Made by a program: the position numbers and the translations under genes
Part shown: in pieces, positions 10,801-25,469 of the stretch
Layout: the number at the start of each line of letters is the position of its first letter
Numbering within the stretch: the first letter of the stretch is position 1
From: Gordius sp. MW1
Lineage: Eukaryota > Nematomorpha > Gordioida > Gordea > Gordiidae
Assembly (NCBI GenBank): GCA_964036665.1
Contig: OZ038528.1
Coordinates: forward strand, 18,215,245-18,279,244
Direction of reading: 5' to 3'
Length of the DNA: 64,000 nucleotides
Notes under the pieces: model-generated
Told to the model about the DNA's origin: nothing
The model's input: the letters and a program-made list of their open reading frames with translations, nothing else
The model's database searches: none

Positions 10801-12545
10801 GAATGGCCAAAGGGGTTTTTAAAAAATGTCAAGTTTTTAAATTATGCAAAGGTAAGAGATCAGATGTCACTAAATTTGGGACTAACTTTCTTGCTCAAAT
10901 GCGTTTTAGTGGTCCATTTAACTAAAAATGTGTCATGTTTGTTGTCTCTGAAATATGGGAGAAAGTTTAGGCGTATATTTTGGATAAAATTAAAGGAAAC
11001 ATACCCTCCCAAGGTCAAGACAGTCGTCTACAAATTCAAATTTCTGACACATTTCATAAAAAAATATAAGTCTCTTCTACCTACATTACATAATAGTTGT
11101 AATGTAAATCATAATACTCGTCACAAATTCTTGATTTATTTAACTCTTACAAATATTATATATCATATTACACGAAAAAATGGCTTTATAATTTGGCCTG
11201 AGGGCCTCACAACAGACTCCCCGAAAATTTTAGTACGTCATATAATGGGGTTTATTATATATACTAAGATATTAAAAACATATTTAACATACTAAAATGA
11301 CTCTTAATTCTATTTACGGATTTTATAGTGTAAAATGCATTTTCATGGTAACATTTATTTTTCCGAGATATCAAAATCAATATTTTAATTGCTTTAAATT
11401 ATAACATTTTATTTCAATTCGTATGTTTATTTTACCTATAGTTTACTTTTGTTTTATCGGAGGGAAACCTTTTAAATTGAAATAAAAAACCCTTGACTCA
11501 TTTAATAGTGATTTGTAAGGCAACTGTTAATGGATTGTAAATACATTACGAATATGCTATTCCTTTTTTCATTTTAAACTGATTGACAAATTACCCGGCA
11601 AAATTAAAATAATTTTTATCGTTTTTTGAAAGAACAAATGCGTTAATTGCTTCCTTTGATGAAGTCGACCGCCTTTTTGCCGAGGGCAATCAATTTAATT
11701 TGTTTAATATAAAAAACTGCAAATTTTATTTCGAAACTAGGTTATTTATGAATGACGGGTTTTTAAAAACTAATATACTTTGCTGCTCATAATTTACTTT
11801 CAGCGTAGAACTTATGTTAGAAATTTATCATTAATAAATCTCTGCCCCAAAGCACTAAAAAATGTTTGAAAAAACAAATTTTACTTTAAAACATCTCCCG
11901 CGATCAAGTAATCTCATGATTTAAAATAAGGAAGGAGCCAGAGTTGGTTGATTGTAAATTAAATGAAGGGAATCGGGTTAATCAACCGATCGAACAACGG
12001 CGCTGATTTATGATCTTCTTAATTCTTAAACAAAATTATCTTCAACGCAGATGCCTCAAAATTGTTGTTTTTAATATGAAAGTGTTGGGATTTTAATTTA
12101 ATCCTGAGTTCTTATTTGTGAAGCAAGGTAAAAGATAATTAATTATTTTTGACTCAGTTAGACTTTGCGTAATATTTTAAATAGTTTTGCGTGTTCACTA
12201 ATATTGGATTATGGATTCTAAAACAAAAGCCGTTCGAATGAGAAAAACATTTGAAATAATATTTCAAAATTGTGAATTTAATATATAAATATCTCCATAT
12301 ACTTCATCCTACTCTATTTTAATATCACTGTCCACCTTACAAAAATCAATGTATTTTATTTGGATTACAAGACAGTTAGTTTAAAAACAAACATTTCCTT
12401 TGGCTTTTTTATGCGAGTCCTGTACTTTTTTCCTTGAAATTGGTAAATAATAGTTGCGACAAGTTTTAAATTCGTGAATCTTTTGAACCGCATCCTAGCA
12501 AAAAAGGACTTCTGGTGTGGACCATTAACACATTTTACTAGGAGG
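7862..12545. other. intergenic DNA without recognised MITEs
   Basis: No confident gene. The stretch about 8300-10200 is less AT-biased than its surroundings and carries isolated G or C homopolymers near 8281, 9290, 9715 and 10007. A cluster of homeodomain-type TAATTA words next to an ATGCAAAT octamer lies near 9113-9140. At 9490-9505 an ATG in good context is followed four codons later by GTGAGA, a donor-like word, giving a weak candidate mini-exon. ORFs at 10212-10442 (-) and 10864-11295 (+) have no recognisable motif and I treat them as chance. Confidence 0.5.
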
Positions 12546-12711
12546 CATGGGCGTATCCAGCATTGGGATTAGAGGGGGGCAATAATGATTTAAGGAGGGG
12601 CAAAATGATAATTTTTTGATTTAAGCATAATTTTTATAAAATTTAACAATTTATTGGTTTTAGAGGGGGGCAGCCGCCCTTCCCTGCCCCCCCCCCATGG
12701 CTACGCCCATG
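12546..12711 (+). mobile_element. family A MITE
   Basis: Left TIR CATGGGCGTATCCAGC has one mutation. The right end is ATGGCTACGCCCATG. Flanks CTAGGAGG and CTAGCAAG agree at 6 of 8. The core contains AATAATGATTTAAGGAGGGG and the GGCAGCCGCCC arm. Confidence 0.92.
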
Positions 12712-15700
12712 CTAGCAAGTATTTTACGTTCTACCTCTACTGCCGTTTTAAAAATATCAACAAATTTTTAATATAGGTTTGAATCTATAATTTGTAACAA
12801 TCCTCAATTTGTGCTACATTTTCGGCTCTTCGCAATCTCAACGGAAGTTAATTTAGGGAAACACGCAGTGAAAAGCGTGTTCGTCTTGGAATAGTAAATG
12901 GTGGTGGGGATGGGTGAATTATGGATTAGAGGATAAGATATGATAATAATCAACAAAAACCAATATTGACACCGGTTAACGAGCCAATCTTGCATGAAAA
13001 CCACACCGTTTTCTGACTTAAAAAACAAAATTTAAGTAAAGTATCGTGTGTCCCCCCGCATATCGAGCTTATTTGCTCCTTCTTTACCTTATCTGACCAA
13101 AACCGTTTTAGGCCAATCTAGAGGGAGATTGGGGAGGGGGACGGGAGCAGATAATAATAAGAATCCTATCCCTTTGTGTTAATGTATGGAATGAACATCA
13201 TATACATATTCATAGCTTGCGTTGTTGTTATAGTAATTATAAATATGTAGGGGGGGGGGGTTAGTAGGATGGATCTTATTTTAGATATAATTGATCTTTG
13301 AGTCTTCTGGACCTTGTTACCCTCAGGTTTGGGGCCGGGGTAAATGATCTCGATCACCACCCCACTACCACCACCACCTATTTTCCATTTTGCTCGGTGC
13401 TCCATTTATTTAAAAAAAAAGTGATTTGCCATCCAAATAAGTTGAAACAACTTACTTTTCTCATATCTAAATAACTACGCGTACACCACTTGTTATTATT
13501 TATGCGTGTATGCGTTGAAAATTTAACACGTGGGATACAAGATCGTATATCCCAACTATTAATCTAATACATAACATCTCCAAGGACATTCATAATTTTT
13601 GGGAAGCGCTAGGGATAGATGGGCATAGGATGATTGCCGATGATAGTGGTGAGGTGACACAATTAATCGGCTACTACTTAATATTAATACCACATCATCG
13701 CAATAACACTTTTTTACTTTTAAGGGAATTAAATATAAATATTTTAAGATGGTTGATAATAGATATATTTTTCTGTATAAAAAAATATTTTATAGATGTC
13801 GTTCAGGCTAGGTTTTACACTTAGCTTTGCAGCGCTAATAAACAATCGTCCACATTTGCACCGTCAACGCACTCTCAAAGTCCAAATTTATGAATAATAT
13901 TATGCAATCAGTAAAATCAATAATTTTAACTCAAATATATCTTGAAAGCCTGGTGCAAAAACTCCAATCCAAAATTACCTCAAATTTGTCGAGGTAAGGA
14001 GCAACATAAACCTGGGCGTTATAGTGCCATAGAGCACCTCAGCATACTTCAAAAATGTTTGAAATTTATTTTACATTTTTGAACATTTGTCTTATCAACG
14101 CTTATAGCTAATAATTATACGGTCGATCGTAAATTAAGCAATTTACTAATTCATTCATTTGACCTTAAATCGCCCTGTTTAAATTTTGTTAAATTTTAAA
14201 ATTTAGTTGAAAAAGTATCGACTTTAAACTGTCAATATTCGTCGCTGTCACATGCCAATAACATTTTTAACTCGAGGCCTTGCAGCGGATAAATCTGACT
14301 CAACCGTGCTCTTACAAGTTTTGAAATATTTTCACACTAGCTTATAAATAAGAAGAGGTTTGACGTGCCAGAAAATCTTTAATAATATTTAAAAATTTTA
14401 GCTTAAAATTAAAGGCCCTAAAAAGCTAATTGATTAATAAAAAAAACTTAGAGGGAGATAATTCAGAAGAATTACGAAGCTAGTCAAATTATATTAAAAT
14501 TATGTCATTGATTACCTATATAAATAAATAATTCAACCTTTTAGGAATAATGTTAAGTGTTATAAAATAAAAATTAATTAACACACACTCTAGGTTTAAA
14601 TTAACACCCGAAATATAAAATCACTCTTGGCACTTAGTGGAATAATATAACTTGTTTATTTATGTAAATGATGCACATTTTTTAATACATTACTTTGAAT
14701 GCAAAATGGAAAAAGGCTCTTTATTACATCTAGGTTCATTTGTTATAACCGAATTTTGGGAAAAATGAAATCTTTAGTATATTTTAGTATAAATCATTTA
14801 ACTATTATTAATCCAGAATCGAAACTTTTTTAACTAATGTTTATTGGTATGTAATCAAACTCTTACAATCCTTTCATGGCAAATTTAAAATAATTAAAAA
14901 GATTCCCTGGCTTAAATATTTAAATTAAAAATTGAATTTTATTAAATAAAAGCTGTTACTTAGTTAAAACCATCATATTTATTTTGATTTAAATTTGTAT
15001 TTTTGAAGGTTTGCTTGCACCTACCAAAAAGTGCATTTATAAACAAATGTAAAATAAAAGCGTACATAATTTTAAGATTCGCTCTTTCCCCATTAAAATT
15101 TGATTAATAATTAATTGCTTTTAATTAATACCCACCATTGATCTAGGGGGCACTATAATAATCAATAACTATGAAATGTAATTAAATGAAATGGAATATT
15201 ATATAATAAAACATTAAAAGTTGTTAAAATTAATGTGAATCAACATAAATTAATAAAATAAGGTATAATCAACAACATTTTAAAACTAGGAGTTATTGTC
15301 CATTTAATTATGTAATTCGTAGAGGATCTAATTGAAAATAATACAGAACATTTAATTATATTTTTATTAGTGAAAAATTTTAGCAATCATTTATCTCTGA
15401 AATTAAATGGAAGAGAGGACGCAAACTTGTAAAAAGTTATGCTCACACATAAATTATTAATATTTCCCCTCGCATATTTTAACCAAATTTAGGAAAAATC
15501 GTTCTAAAAGCATGTTTTATCCAATTTCAATCATAAATTTGCACCAAATTGTTCGGGGATGGTAATTTTTTTTATTAGTAATTTAAATAAATTTTCCATG
15601 AGTTTGCATAGTAATGAGTCCTTTAGTTGCCTAATTTTTTTGGTGTTTACAATAAAATAGCTCGCACTAATTGAGAGTTGTTGGTTAAAATATGTATTTG

Positions 15701-18700
15701 TAAATGTTTTATTATTAAAGTATATATACCGCAGGCTATATTAATAAATATCAAAGGGTTATTTTCTAAATGTAATAAATTTATCGTAGTCATACACATA
15801 TTTGTATGTATTTAACGTTTCAAAGCCATAATTTTATCCCTGAATATTCATATTTGGTTATAGAGTTAGAAAGATGGTAGAATTTAGAGGCAACCATAAT
15901 TAAATATTAAAATTGTGAAACAATAACAGAAATTGCTAAATTAGATTAATATATTAAGATTTTTAATAAAAAGCGTAATTATAAGTTTTTGACAACAAAT
16001 TTAATTTTTAGAAATATACAGCTTTTATGATTTTGAAATCTAAAATTTATAAATTAATAGGGTAAATTATCGTAAGACTTAACAAAATAAAGTTATTTTA
16101 TTTTTACTATGGAATTAACGATTTTGTTAGTTTTTAAACATTTTAAACAAGGAATTAGATTTAAACTCAAGCTTTCTTTTAGGACGTTTATATCATTGTT
16201 CCTAACTAGAGTATAATCCGATGCAAAGTTTAGAAATATTACACTTTTATAAAAACACTCAAAAAACCACCAATGGCGGCCATATTTCAGGGAGGGCGTT
16301 AATGTGCGAAATTTACTATGTAAAAAAACGCCATTAACATATTTTAACACTCCTGTTGCAAAAAACGACAAGTCCCTGATGATTTTTAAAAACGAAAATG
16401 CTAGAATAGAATATGAAATAGAAGGCAGTTTTAAAGGTTGAAATAGCACCTAATTGTTACAGAAGGTCGTGCGTCGTTTATTCAAATATTTGCTGGTATA
16501 TGTAAAATAGCATTAGTAGCTACACAAATTTCCCCACATTTATCGCATATTCAAATTTTATTTATTACAATTTATGCTCAGACAAGCAGATTTAAATATA
16601 TTATTTAAATTTAGTCATGATGACATTTGCCTAAAAAGTTTGGCATTACATCCTTTTCAGCTTACAAAGTTTGTTTTATAAGTATATATAAATCAAATGC
16701 TTTTCCCTATCAATTGTAAGTGGAGGGATAATAATAAGAGGGTTAGGATTGGATTGAGAGGCTCATGATTACTTTAATAGCTTTTAAAAAGTCGAGTTAG
16801 TAGTTTTAATACGAAGCTAGTAGTTATTTAGTTTAATTTGAAATTCCTTTTTAAATTATTTTAAATTAAATGCTCCTAGTATTAACTGATAAAGGCATCG
16901 AGCAATAATTATCGCCTTATTAAATCGATAGGTCTCTCCCTCTCCTTACTCCCTCAGCAACGATAAAAAATATATGGAGAGTTATGTATGTTGTTGTATA
17001 TGATAATTTGCTAATTTATATATTTTTTGCGCTCACTCTTCTTCCCGTCCCCCAACCAGCCATTGTAAATTCGGCAAAACAAGATTTTTCAAGATTTTTC
17101 AAAAAAAACCTAACCCATCTCATACGACGTCGCACCCTAATTTTAATCGTTTAAATTCTGAAATTTAAAATTTGTCATGTGTTATGTACAAGTATTTACA
17201 TAAAAATAGGTGTATAAAGCCAAAATACACACACGCGAGGCGCTTTAACTAGTATATTTCTGCTGTTTTTAGTCCCCAACCCTCGCCTTACCCTGGTGGG
17301 TGTGTACCACCGCCCTCTTTCAGAATCGGTTTCGACATTTAAATTTTTGGATCCAACGTTTGCCCAAGCCCCCCCCCGCTCCTCCATTTTAACTTTGCGG
17401 TATAGCAAGCTGTTATTCAAATGTATGCTCTCATTTTCAAAGCACTACCCTAAACTTCTTTTTTTACATCCAATGAAGGGACACTTTTTAATGTCGCTCT
17501 TTCTCCTAAGTTCTACAACTAACTTCTCCTGGTCCCATGTAAATTATGCCTAGTTGTACTGACTCCGTGGCGTTGCTTGTGGAGTTTTCCACGTGAATAA
17601 AACTATGCGGAAGCCCTGACAGAAATCATTGTCAAAAATGAGTAATTTGTACGAAACAATTAAGAACATTTGTCTCAAATCATCACACAATTACACTTAC
17701 TCCTTAGCCCTACTATGTATTTTTATTCTTTATTATCTTCTACTACTACCTTTATGGACCCTGACGGGTAATATTACTTTGTATATTTTTTAAAATCATG
17801 TTTTTACTTATTTGATAAATTACAATATTATAGATGAATTATATAGTTATTATTTTTATAATTTGAGATGAGTGATACTAGATTAAATACACCTTTTTGT
17901 ATAATAAAAATAAAGTAGTCGTCGATGGGAAATTTTTGTTAAATTCATTTAAATTAAGCCTCGAGTATATTTAAAAATTAAAGTTGTTAAATTTTTATTT
18001 AAATAACATGTAAATTTTAAACTTTAAGACTAATTATTTTGACGATTTCATTCGAGCCAAATAACTTAGTTACACAATTTTTTGCTGCGATTAGTTGATT
18101 AAGTATCATTATGAATCATTGTAGGTATAGTTTGACAATTGGCAATAATATATTTTTTTTGAAAAGTCACATTTTTTTTGAATTAATTTCCTGCTATATG
18201 CGTCGAGCAAGAGTGGGGGGTGGGTTGACAACGGCAAATTTTATTAATCCATTCCATTCCTTGTGTAATGTTATTACTACAAAGTTGCCAGTATAGTATA
18301 CCAATCTAATGTCCGTTGAATATTAAAATTGAAAAGTTAGTTAATATAAGCTCTTGCCCACGATGTTATATAGAAGATATATTATTAATCAAACTGCAAC
18401 ATCCCTCCCCCGACCCTTCTTTTCTTGTGATAAAGTTATATAATATTATAATGCAAAAGATTGGCGATTAATCTCGGACCGATCAAACATACACCACCAC
18501 TGGACACCGTATATTCACAAATTCAATTTGCTTCCTTCCCCCGACGGTTCATGTTTAAGACTTAAAATGACATGGTTATTTTATTTAACCGTTAGAATAT
18601 TAAAAATTTCTATGATGAAGAGGTTGCTAGATTATGTTTCACCCTTTTATTGCAAACACATTTTTTAGTCAAGGGGTCGTCTAATCAAGAATTAAACGTA

Positions 18701-21700
18701 TGGTTGTAAGACCACGGCACATATAAAGGTATACCATTTTATTTTTCCAAAACTTCAAATGCGACCAAAAATTAATACTAAAGAAGTTTGGGGGAGCCAA
18801 TAAGGAGATGAGGGGGTCTAATAGAGGGAGAAATAAAGTAGCGGGGGGGGGGGCGGGTTGGGATGAGAATTTTTCATAATCCTCCTCTGACAAATTGAAT
18901 ATTTATTTAATAAGATTTTATCATAAAACTAAGAGGACACCAACCAAACCACACACACGTTCGCATAACACAATTCGACGGGGTGCATAGCCTTGTCCAG
19001 GCTATAAGAAGAGGGGGCTGACTATGTAAGAAATAATTTTATTTATCATTTGATTTTTCGGAATTAATTTACTGCTTTTTTGGCGAGAGAAGCCATTTCA
19101 TGCTTGCTTGGCAAGCAAGCACAATTGGTCTTTACATAAATGATACGGTCTATACCTACCACTTGCTTGATATTAACCATGCCATACTGACAACAATATT
19201 TCAAGACCTAAAAAGAATTTTCATAAATAAAATTAAATTTTAAAGGGTTCATTATTAATTTTTGGGAGATAGAATTTCGTGCTAATGAATTTTTGTCTTA
19301 AAATGGGTGTGATTTTGTCCAAAGTTTTCAACTAATGCCAAAGTATAACTACATAAAGCTTTGACAATTTATTTTTCATGACTTTTTTAATATCAATAGG
19401 CTTATAATTAACTATATTCATTTTTATAATAAATTATATTCATTAATAAACAAGCATAATGGTGACCTTCCGGAGGAATATATTTATTAAATTTTTGCCC
19501 ATTTTGATCAGATTAAAAATTGCCTTCAAATTATGGGTCGCCTACACCAAATTGTTTAAATTTATACATGAATTCCTCAATATAAAATTTTTTCAGTAGT
19601 TTCCCCATCGATTAAAAAATGATAAGGATTCAAAGAAAGTTTGACGTACAGGGGAGAAATTATGTAAAATTTACTCTAAATCTAAATTTATTTTGTGATA
19701 TGTATTTGATTGATTGGACCCTCGGCAATGAGTTTATAGGGTGGACGGGGCATCTGGAGACCGGCCAAGAATATGCTTAGATTTTACAAATTTTTAACTT
19801 TATGAAGCTTTTTAAATGGTATTATCCGCTTCCTAATCTCTTCATTTTAAGTAGGAAATTAATAATGGCAATGACCACTATTACATATGAAAAGTTCTGA
19901 AGCCCTTTGCCATTTCTTTAAATATCAAGCTTATTAGACTACAATCTACTGCAAAATATATTATTTAAATTACGCTCGCCAGCCCCCCTCCGTTCCAATT
20001 TTTTAAAACGGGATAGCTAAACCATTGTAAGAAACTTTTGGAAATTTTCGATTTGTTAATTGGCTGTCTTGCAGGTGAGCTACTTACATCAATTTCATGT
20101 CTAAAATAAATTTTTGACGTAGAATCCTGCATGAATGACCCGAGACCCTACATAAATTCAAGTCAAGTTTGGTCGTAAAAGTTGAATTGCGTTTTTATTT
20201 TGGGTCAAGCCGAGTAAGAGTTTTTATTCTGCAAGACTTAACTTCACAAAGTATGCAGTAAACTGATCATAGGTATCGAACGCTGCAATTTAGCTAAAAA
20301 AGGCACGCCACAGGTTAGTAGACTTAAATAAGATTTGAAATTCTGACCTCTCTTTAGACGATTGATAATCACCCGTTTTGCAATTATTTATTTTTTAATT
20401 TTATTAGAAAGCCTTAATTTTATTTATCTTTCCCTTTCGTTTATAAACACCACACGATAGTATCACCTAGATACCTTTATAAAAGAAAAAATTGAAGATA
20501 CGAATTAAACGTATTATATACAATTACGGAAATATTCTAATCTAGATTTTTTTTTCATTAATAATAGGTGATTTATACAAGGAAAAATAAAAATCGGCAA
20601 ATCCCCGACATAGCATGTAAACATAAAAGCTTTTTATTCGCCCGCGACATGGTTTGGGGGGGGGGGGTAGTGATATTTTCAGAGGACTGTAGAGTAAGTC
20701 TTTCATATGGTTAATGTCAGATATGTAAATTCGGCGTTTTCTATTGTCCCACACGGTAACTAGCCCTAGAGAGCTGTTGTTAATGTTTTACAAGAAGGGA
20801 TGCGCCCCGTGGAGGGTGCAAATAGCTGGGAGAAAATCTTCCCATATATGTAATAAGGGGTCATTTGGAGCCCCGATGCTTTTAAATTTGTGCACGCATT
20901 AAATTGTAATTTTGAGCCCCGGCCGGCACCCGTTACTCCGTTAAAATCTTTATAAATTATTTATACGCACCAACATCATCACGCCAAGCATGTTAGTATT
21001 ATCCCTAATGCCCCTTAGTTTAATTCGGGTTTTAAGGTCTTTTTTAACCGTTTGAACAGGGATTTTTGGCGAGACAACTAAGTGGACCTAATTAGCCCTG
21101 TAGTGATAAGGCGCAGCAGGTGCGTTTTATAATTTTCCCATTTTAATTTTTAAATAAAATTTCTAATACAAGATATATTCATATTATTGATGGATGGTAA
21201 ACTTAGCTATGTAAATTATGAAAAAATATAGTAGGATTGATTAGCTACGATCCCTTATTTAACACCCCCTTCAGTGAATATATATGTTGTAATTAGTGTT
21301 TTTTATAATAAAAAAAATGTTTTGGCCCAAAAAATATGTATTCTGGCTGGGGACAAACAATTTTGAGGCTATGTCATTACCATTAAAAGGAAAAGCAAAA
21401 TGTGAACCATTCGAACTTTCCTTAACAAACTATCAATGTTCAATAAAGCACTCGAGGCAGGCTTAAATCTAAATGGATCTTTAAAAGGAGTATAAAGGAA
21501 AATATGCTAGAACGGGGGGAGTCTTTTCCCGCTAATCATATTTTTTGAAGAAAAATTCTGAATTTTATTTACAATAAATGATCCAGCGCCAAGAAAGTCC
21601 TGATCGCAATACTTTAGGTTTAGACTCGTAGCAACGCGGTGTATGTTTAATTTCAAGTGACGGATGACTGTACTAAAACATCTAGCGCGCCCCAAATTTT

Positions 21701-22349
21701 ATGATCATTCACGACTGAGGGTTAAAATTTAGCTTTTTAAAGGTCGTTCTAACGAAAACCTATTCGTATTTATCACCTGGGCAAACATCATTTATTAATT
21801 TAGGGCTCAATCAAAATTTGCTAGGTGAAATTTAGCAATTGTAGAAATGCGCGCTCGTGAGTGTCGGTGAGTTGTATGAAGTATTTTTGAAAAACTATAA
21901 ATAATACAAGTAATTTAAGCTACAGAGCGTATTAATGTCAATTCACTTCCCCGCCCAAGCATCCTTTAAAATCATTGCATAAAAAGTGAAAATTTTGATT
22001 TGTTTATACAAGTGGAGTTACGAGTGAATTTCAAAAACGGGGAAAATGTGCTACGATTAATTGTCATCTTTGTAGGGAGATGACGATATTTTTTTTATTA
22101 AAATACTTTAATGATCAAAATAGGGCGTTAATTGGCGTTATCAATAAAATCATGCGAGAAACTATAAAAACTGGTAATTTATACTCAATCTACAATGTCG
22201 AGGAAAGTAATGTTAATGCGACCCTTTTTACTCTCTCTTTAGCTTATTCGTTCCAGTTTTTGTGAACACTTTAGAATGAAAATTGTCATGTGTTAGGCTT
22301 AGAAATTGAATAAATATAGTTTTACAGAAACTCCAGATTAATCGCTGGG
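12712..22349. other. long AT-rich spacer, almost free of recognised elements
   Basis: Nearly 10 kb with no convincing gene and no readable terminal-inverted-repeat element. Present are G or C homopolymers near 13250, 17371, 18841 and 20656, a short CCA-rich run near 13360-13380, an 11-bp direct repeat (CAAGATTTTTC, twice) near 17089 and a near-perfect palindrome at 19101. Occasional short ORFs, the largest being 118 codons at 16093-16449 (-), show no domains. This could be regulatory DNA or large introns, but the sequence alone does not decide. Confidence 0.5.
19101..19121. repeat. 21-bp near-perfect palindrome
   Basis: Two 10-base arms (TGCTTGCTTG and CAAGCAAGCA) are exact reverse complements around one central base. 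It would form a short hairpin or a symmetric protein-binding site. No transposon structure surrounds it. Confidence 0.8.
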
Positions 22350-22510
22350 CCTAAGCGTAGTCAGTGGGAGGCGGAGGGGCAGCTTTTCCCTTAAAAGCCA
22401 AATTTTAATATTTAGTTAACCTATGGTTATAATTTCCAAAAATTACCATTTTGCCCCTCCCCATATTACGATTGTCCTCCCCCTTTAACTTAAATCCTCC
22501 CTATGCAACG
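22350..22510 (-). mobile_element. degraded family A MITE
   Basis: Left edge CTAAGCGTAGTCAGTGGGAG and interior GGTTATAATTTCC plus CATTTTGCCCCTCCCC match family A in minus orientation. The right edge has decayed to CCCTATGCAACGCA. No target duplication is readable, so this is an older copy. Confidence 0.7.
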
Positions 22511-25322
22511 CACTTATAATATGTTATGCCTTTAAGTCGTAGGCGTTAAGGCATTCCTTATAATATTAATGTATATATAATTAAAAAATTTTATGATTTG
22601 ATCATTAAAAATAGTTTTAAAAAATTTAAAGCCTAAAATAATTGGAACACATACAAGCCTTCAAAGTGTTAGAATTGATTGTATTTAATTAAAAATGCGT
22701 ATAGTAATACCAATACACATGGAACTTACCTTTCTCTATTATAAATTAAATCATCTTAAAATCTTGGTTTAATTTTTTAAATGTGCGCCTATGGTTGGTG
22801 GGGTGGTTTTCAAATTAGTTAGGTGGTTGTTGCATTTGGGTGGAGCGCATCTAAAACACTCTCCAAAATTAGTATACCTAGACACTATTTTAATTCGGAT
22901 AATTGGTCGTTTAAAACCGAGCGCGGCACCTGAGTTCAAGTCTCGTGGTGGTGTAATGCAGAAGCTATAATTTATGAAATGGTTTTAAATATGGTGAATT
23001 TATATAATGTATGTCTCTCTCTCCTCCTCCACATCGTCCCCATACTTTTATTACAATTCAACTCAACAAATAGTATAAAGTCTATGATGAGAGCTAGTGT
23101 GTGCTCCCACCAGCCTCGACACATCCCTCAGGGTTAGTAAAAAAAATAATAATATGAAAAAAAAAATTTGTAAATCGTAAAAGGTTCAGTTTCAAGTTTC
23201 ACGTCGTTTAAATATGGCAGAAGCTGGGCGAGCGAGCCAGCTTTTAGTCTTTAAGGAGTAATGATATGTATCTGATCGAAGGAAGGTTAGTAGGGGCTTG
23301 CTTGCTTGAATGCAATTTGGAAATAATAATTACGCTTTATTTATGCTGGATTGCTCGGCTCCTGCATCTTTGTGATTTAATCTTTTGCTTCACACACACA
23401 CGGCTCAAAATTATTGAAAAGTGATTTACACTCGGTTCGGGCAAGTTTTGAAACTCGTAATTATTCATCGGGGATGGCTGGCGTAAGGCGAATGCCGCAT
23501 TACACGACTATACACGGTAATTTAGCTACTAAACTACCCCGTCCGGTTTGGGAATTATTAGAAAAATTATCGGGTCCTTTATTAAATGTATTCCACATTA
23601 GGCAAAACATAAATGGACATAACAACAGCATCATATACTACTGCAAAAGATATTAACATGAATTAATATCATTGGGTTGATCATTAATATTAATAATAAT
23701 ACAAAAGGTTTAGCTGTTTTAAAATTTGTTTTAATTATTGATTTCCCATGGACACTTTTTTTCGAGTGGGCAGCACTGTTTGAGCATGTGAGTTTTTAAA
23801 ATAACAACCCATTTTAAATAAAATTTTGCAAATTTATGTGACTAATTTCTTTTTCATGAATTCACAAGTGATACGTTTTTCAAGACCTCTTACCTATTAA
23901 TTTGGTATGAAAAAAAGTAAAAGTCTGTTATGATGTATTTTAGTTAAATCTACAGGATGTTGGATAAATTCTTGAAAATTTATTTAAAGTTTAAAAATAT
24001 TAATATTTGTATGATTTTTCAAGGGCATTTGTTTATAATAGTCTCAGTATAACTTGTACCAAATCTAAACAGGTCTTGTGGACATTTTAGCGTATTTCGT
24101 TTTTAAAATGGACCTTTATCCTCTCCGAACTTTAATATTTTATTTGATACTCACAACCATAAAAGTATATTTTTTAAGCAATACTACACAATGGTTTTCT
24201 TAATTTTGAATTTTAACATTATGGATGTCTTTATTTGGCTTGGACTTATCCTGCTCATCCAATCACCTTGCTCAATATATCTCAAAAGTGTGGGCCTACG
24301 GGTTTTGAAATTACTTAATTTTCATATATATCTTTCTCCTTTTATCTCAAAAATTGTTTATCAATGACCAATTAATGATTGAGAGTAACGCATTTTACCA
24401 AATCATAAGTTTTCTTCGTTGTTTAAACTCAGTCATTGAGTATCAATTTAATATTTAAGGCCTTATATTATTTATAATAAAAGACACCCCCGAAAATAAT
24501 AAAACGTGGAAAAATTTCTAAAATAATTATGGGAAAGAAAAACATACATTAAATTTGCTCCCCTTTTATCTACCAACATTTTTGGCTTGAATTTCCCTTA
24601 ATTTAAAAATTTGCTTCTAACCCAAATATCTTTTGACACACATCAAATAAGTTATATACGACATCTTTAAAAACTCAAAGTCTCTATTCAATTAATTATT
24701 TTTAACTCAAATTATTATTTGCATTCGATCAACGATCAATAAATTTCGGCATTTAAATGATTCAAAACAACGCAAAGAATTAAATAGTTATCGCTGAGCC
24801 AATCAATCGCTAAAATACCGATGGCCATTCAGGCCTCTCACTAATCTCCATACATAATCTCCAATAATTTATTATTTTAAAACAGTTTTGTTGGGGGCGA
24901 AGCGAGGAGGGTATGCAAGAGGGAGAAAACCCGGATTTTAAATTGCAAAGTTTAACCCAACCCCACCCCACCCCACCCACATCCCGTCGTTGCTCTTCCC
25001 CTTTTAACTTTAAAGCGTCAATCTAAAAGGGAAACCCTGTTGCTTAAACTGGAATTCGCTATTGCCATAAATTTGATTGATTAGTGAAGAATTATGCATT
25101 TGCATTGAGGGATGTTTTACAACGCTTGAATAACTGTTTAAAAAAATTGTTAATAGGAATACTTTGGGAATTTTTAAGAAAATTGGTAATTAATTTGAGA
25201 ATGACAAAGCATTAATTCAGTTTTTTTACCCAGCATTTTTCAAGGCCATCAATATCAAACGTTTTATGTTAAATTAATAAGCTAAATATTGGTTTTATCT
25301 TAAGATTTGGTACTATATAGTT
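22511..25322. other. AT-rich intergenic DNA
   Basis: No gene recognised. An 80-codon ORF at 23414-23656 (+) lies in a slightly less AT-rich patch but begins with TTG and has no recognisable motif. A CCCCA microsatellite occurs at 24955. Confidence 0.5.
24955..24981. repeat. CCCCA microsatellite
   Basis: Short tandem run of CCCCA units, about five copies with imperfect edges, in otherwise AT-rich DNA. Confidence 0.85.
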
Positions 25323-25469
25323 CATGGGCGTAGCCAGGATTGGAACTAGGGGGGGGGGCAATAATGCTTTAGGGAGGGGCAAAATGATAATTTTTTTCTA
25401 ATTTTGACAAATTTCTGGATTTAGAAGAAGGCACCAGCTCCTCCCTGCTATCCCCTGGCTACGCCCATG
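25323..25469 (+). mobile_element. family A MITE
   Basis: Canonical TIRs CATGGGCGTAGCCAGG and CTGGCTACGCCCATG. The core is slightly shortened (147 bp). Flanking octamers ATATAGTT and CCTAGCTT do not match well, so the target duplication is lost or an indel has shifted it. Confidence 0.92.

Noticed and set aside
10864-11295. 143-codon ORF on the plus strand as a gene
   Set aside because: Second longest ORF in the window, but its residues follow from AT-rich codons (Lys, Ile, Asn, Leu, Phe), there is no recognisable motif, start context or splice support, and similar length is expected by chance in 64 kb.
16093-16449. 118-codon minus-strand ORF as a gene
   Set aside because: AT-driven composition, no domain, and no supporting signals on either side.
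22900-22990. tRNA-like T-loop word (GAGTTCAAGTCTCG)
   Set aside because: The flanking arms do not pair and no acceptor or anticodon stem could be drawn.
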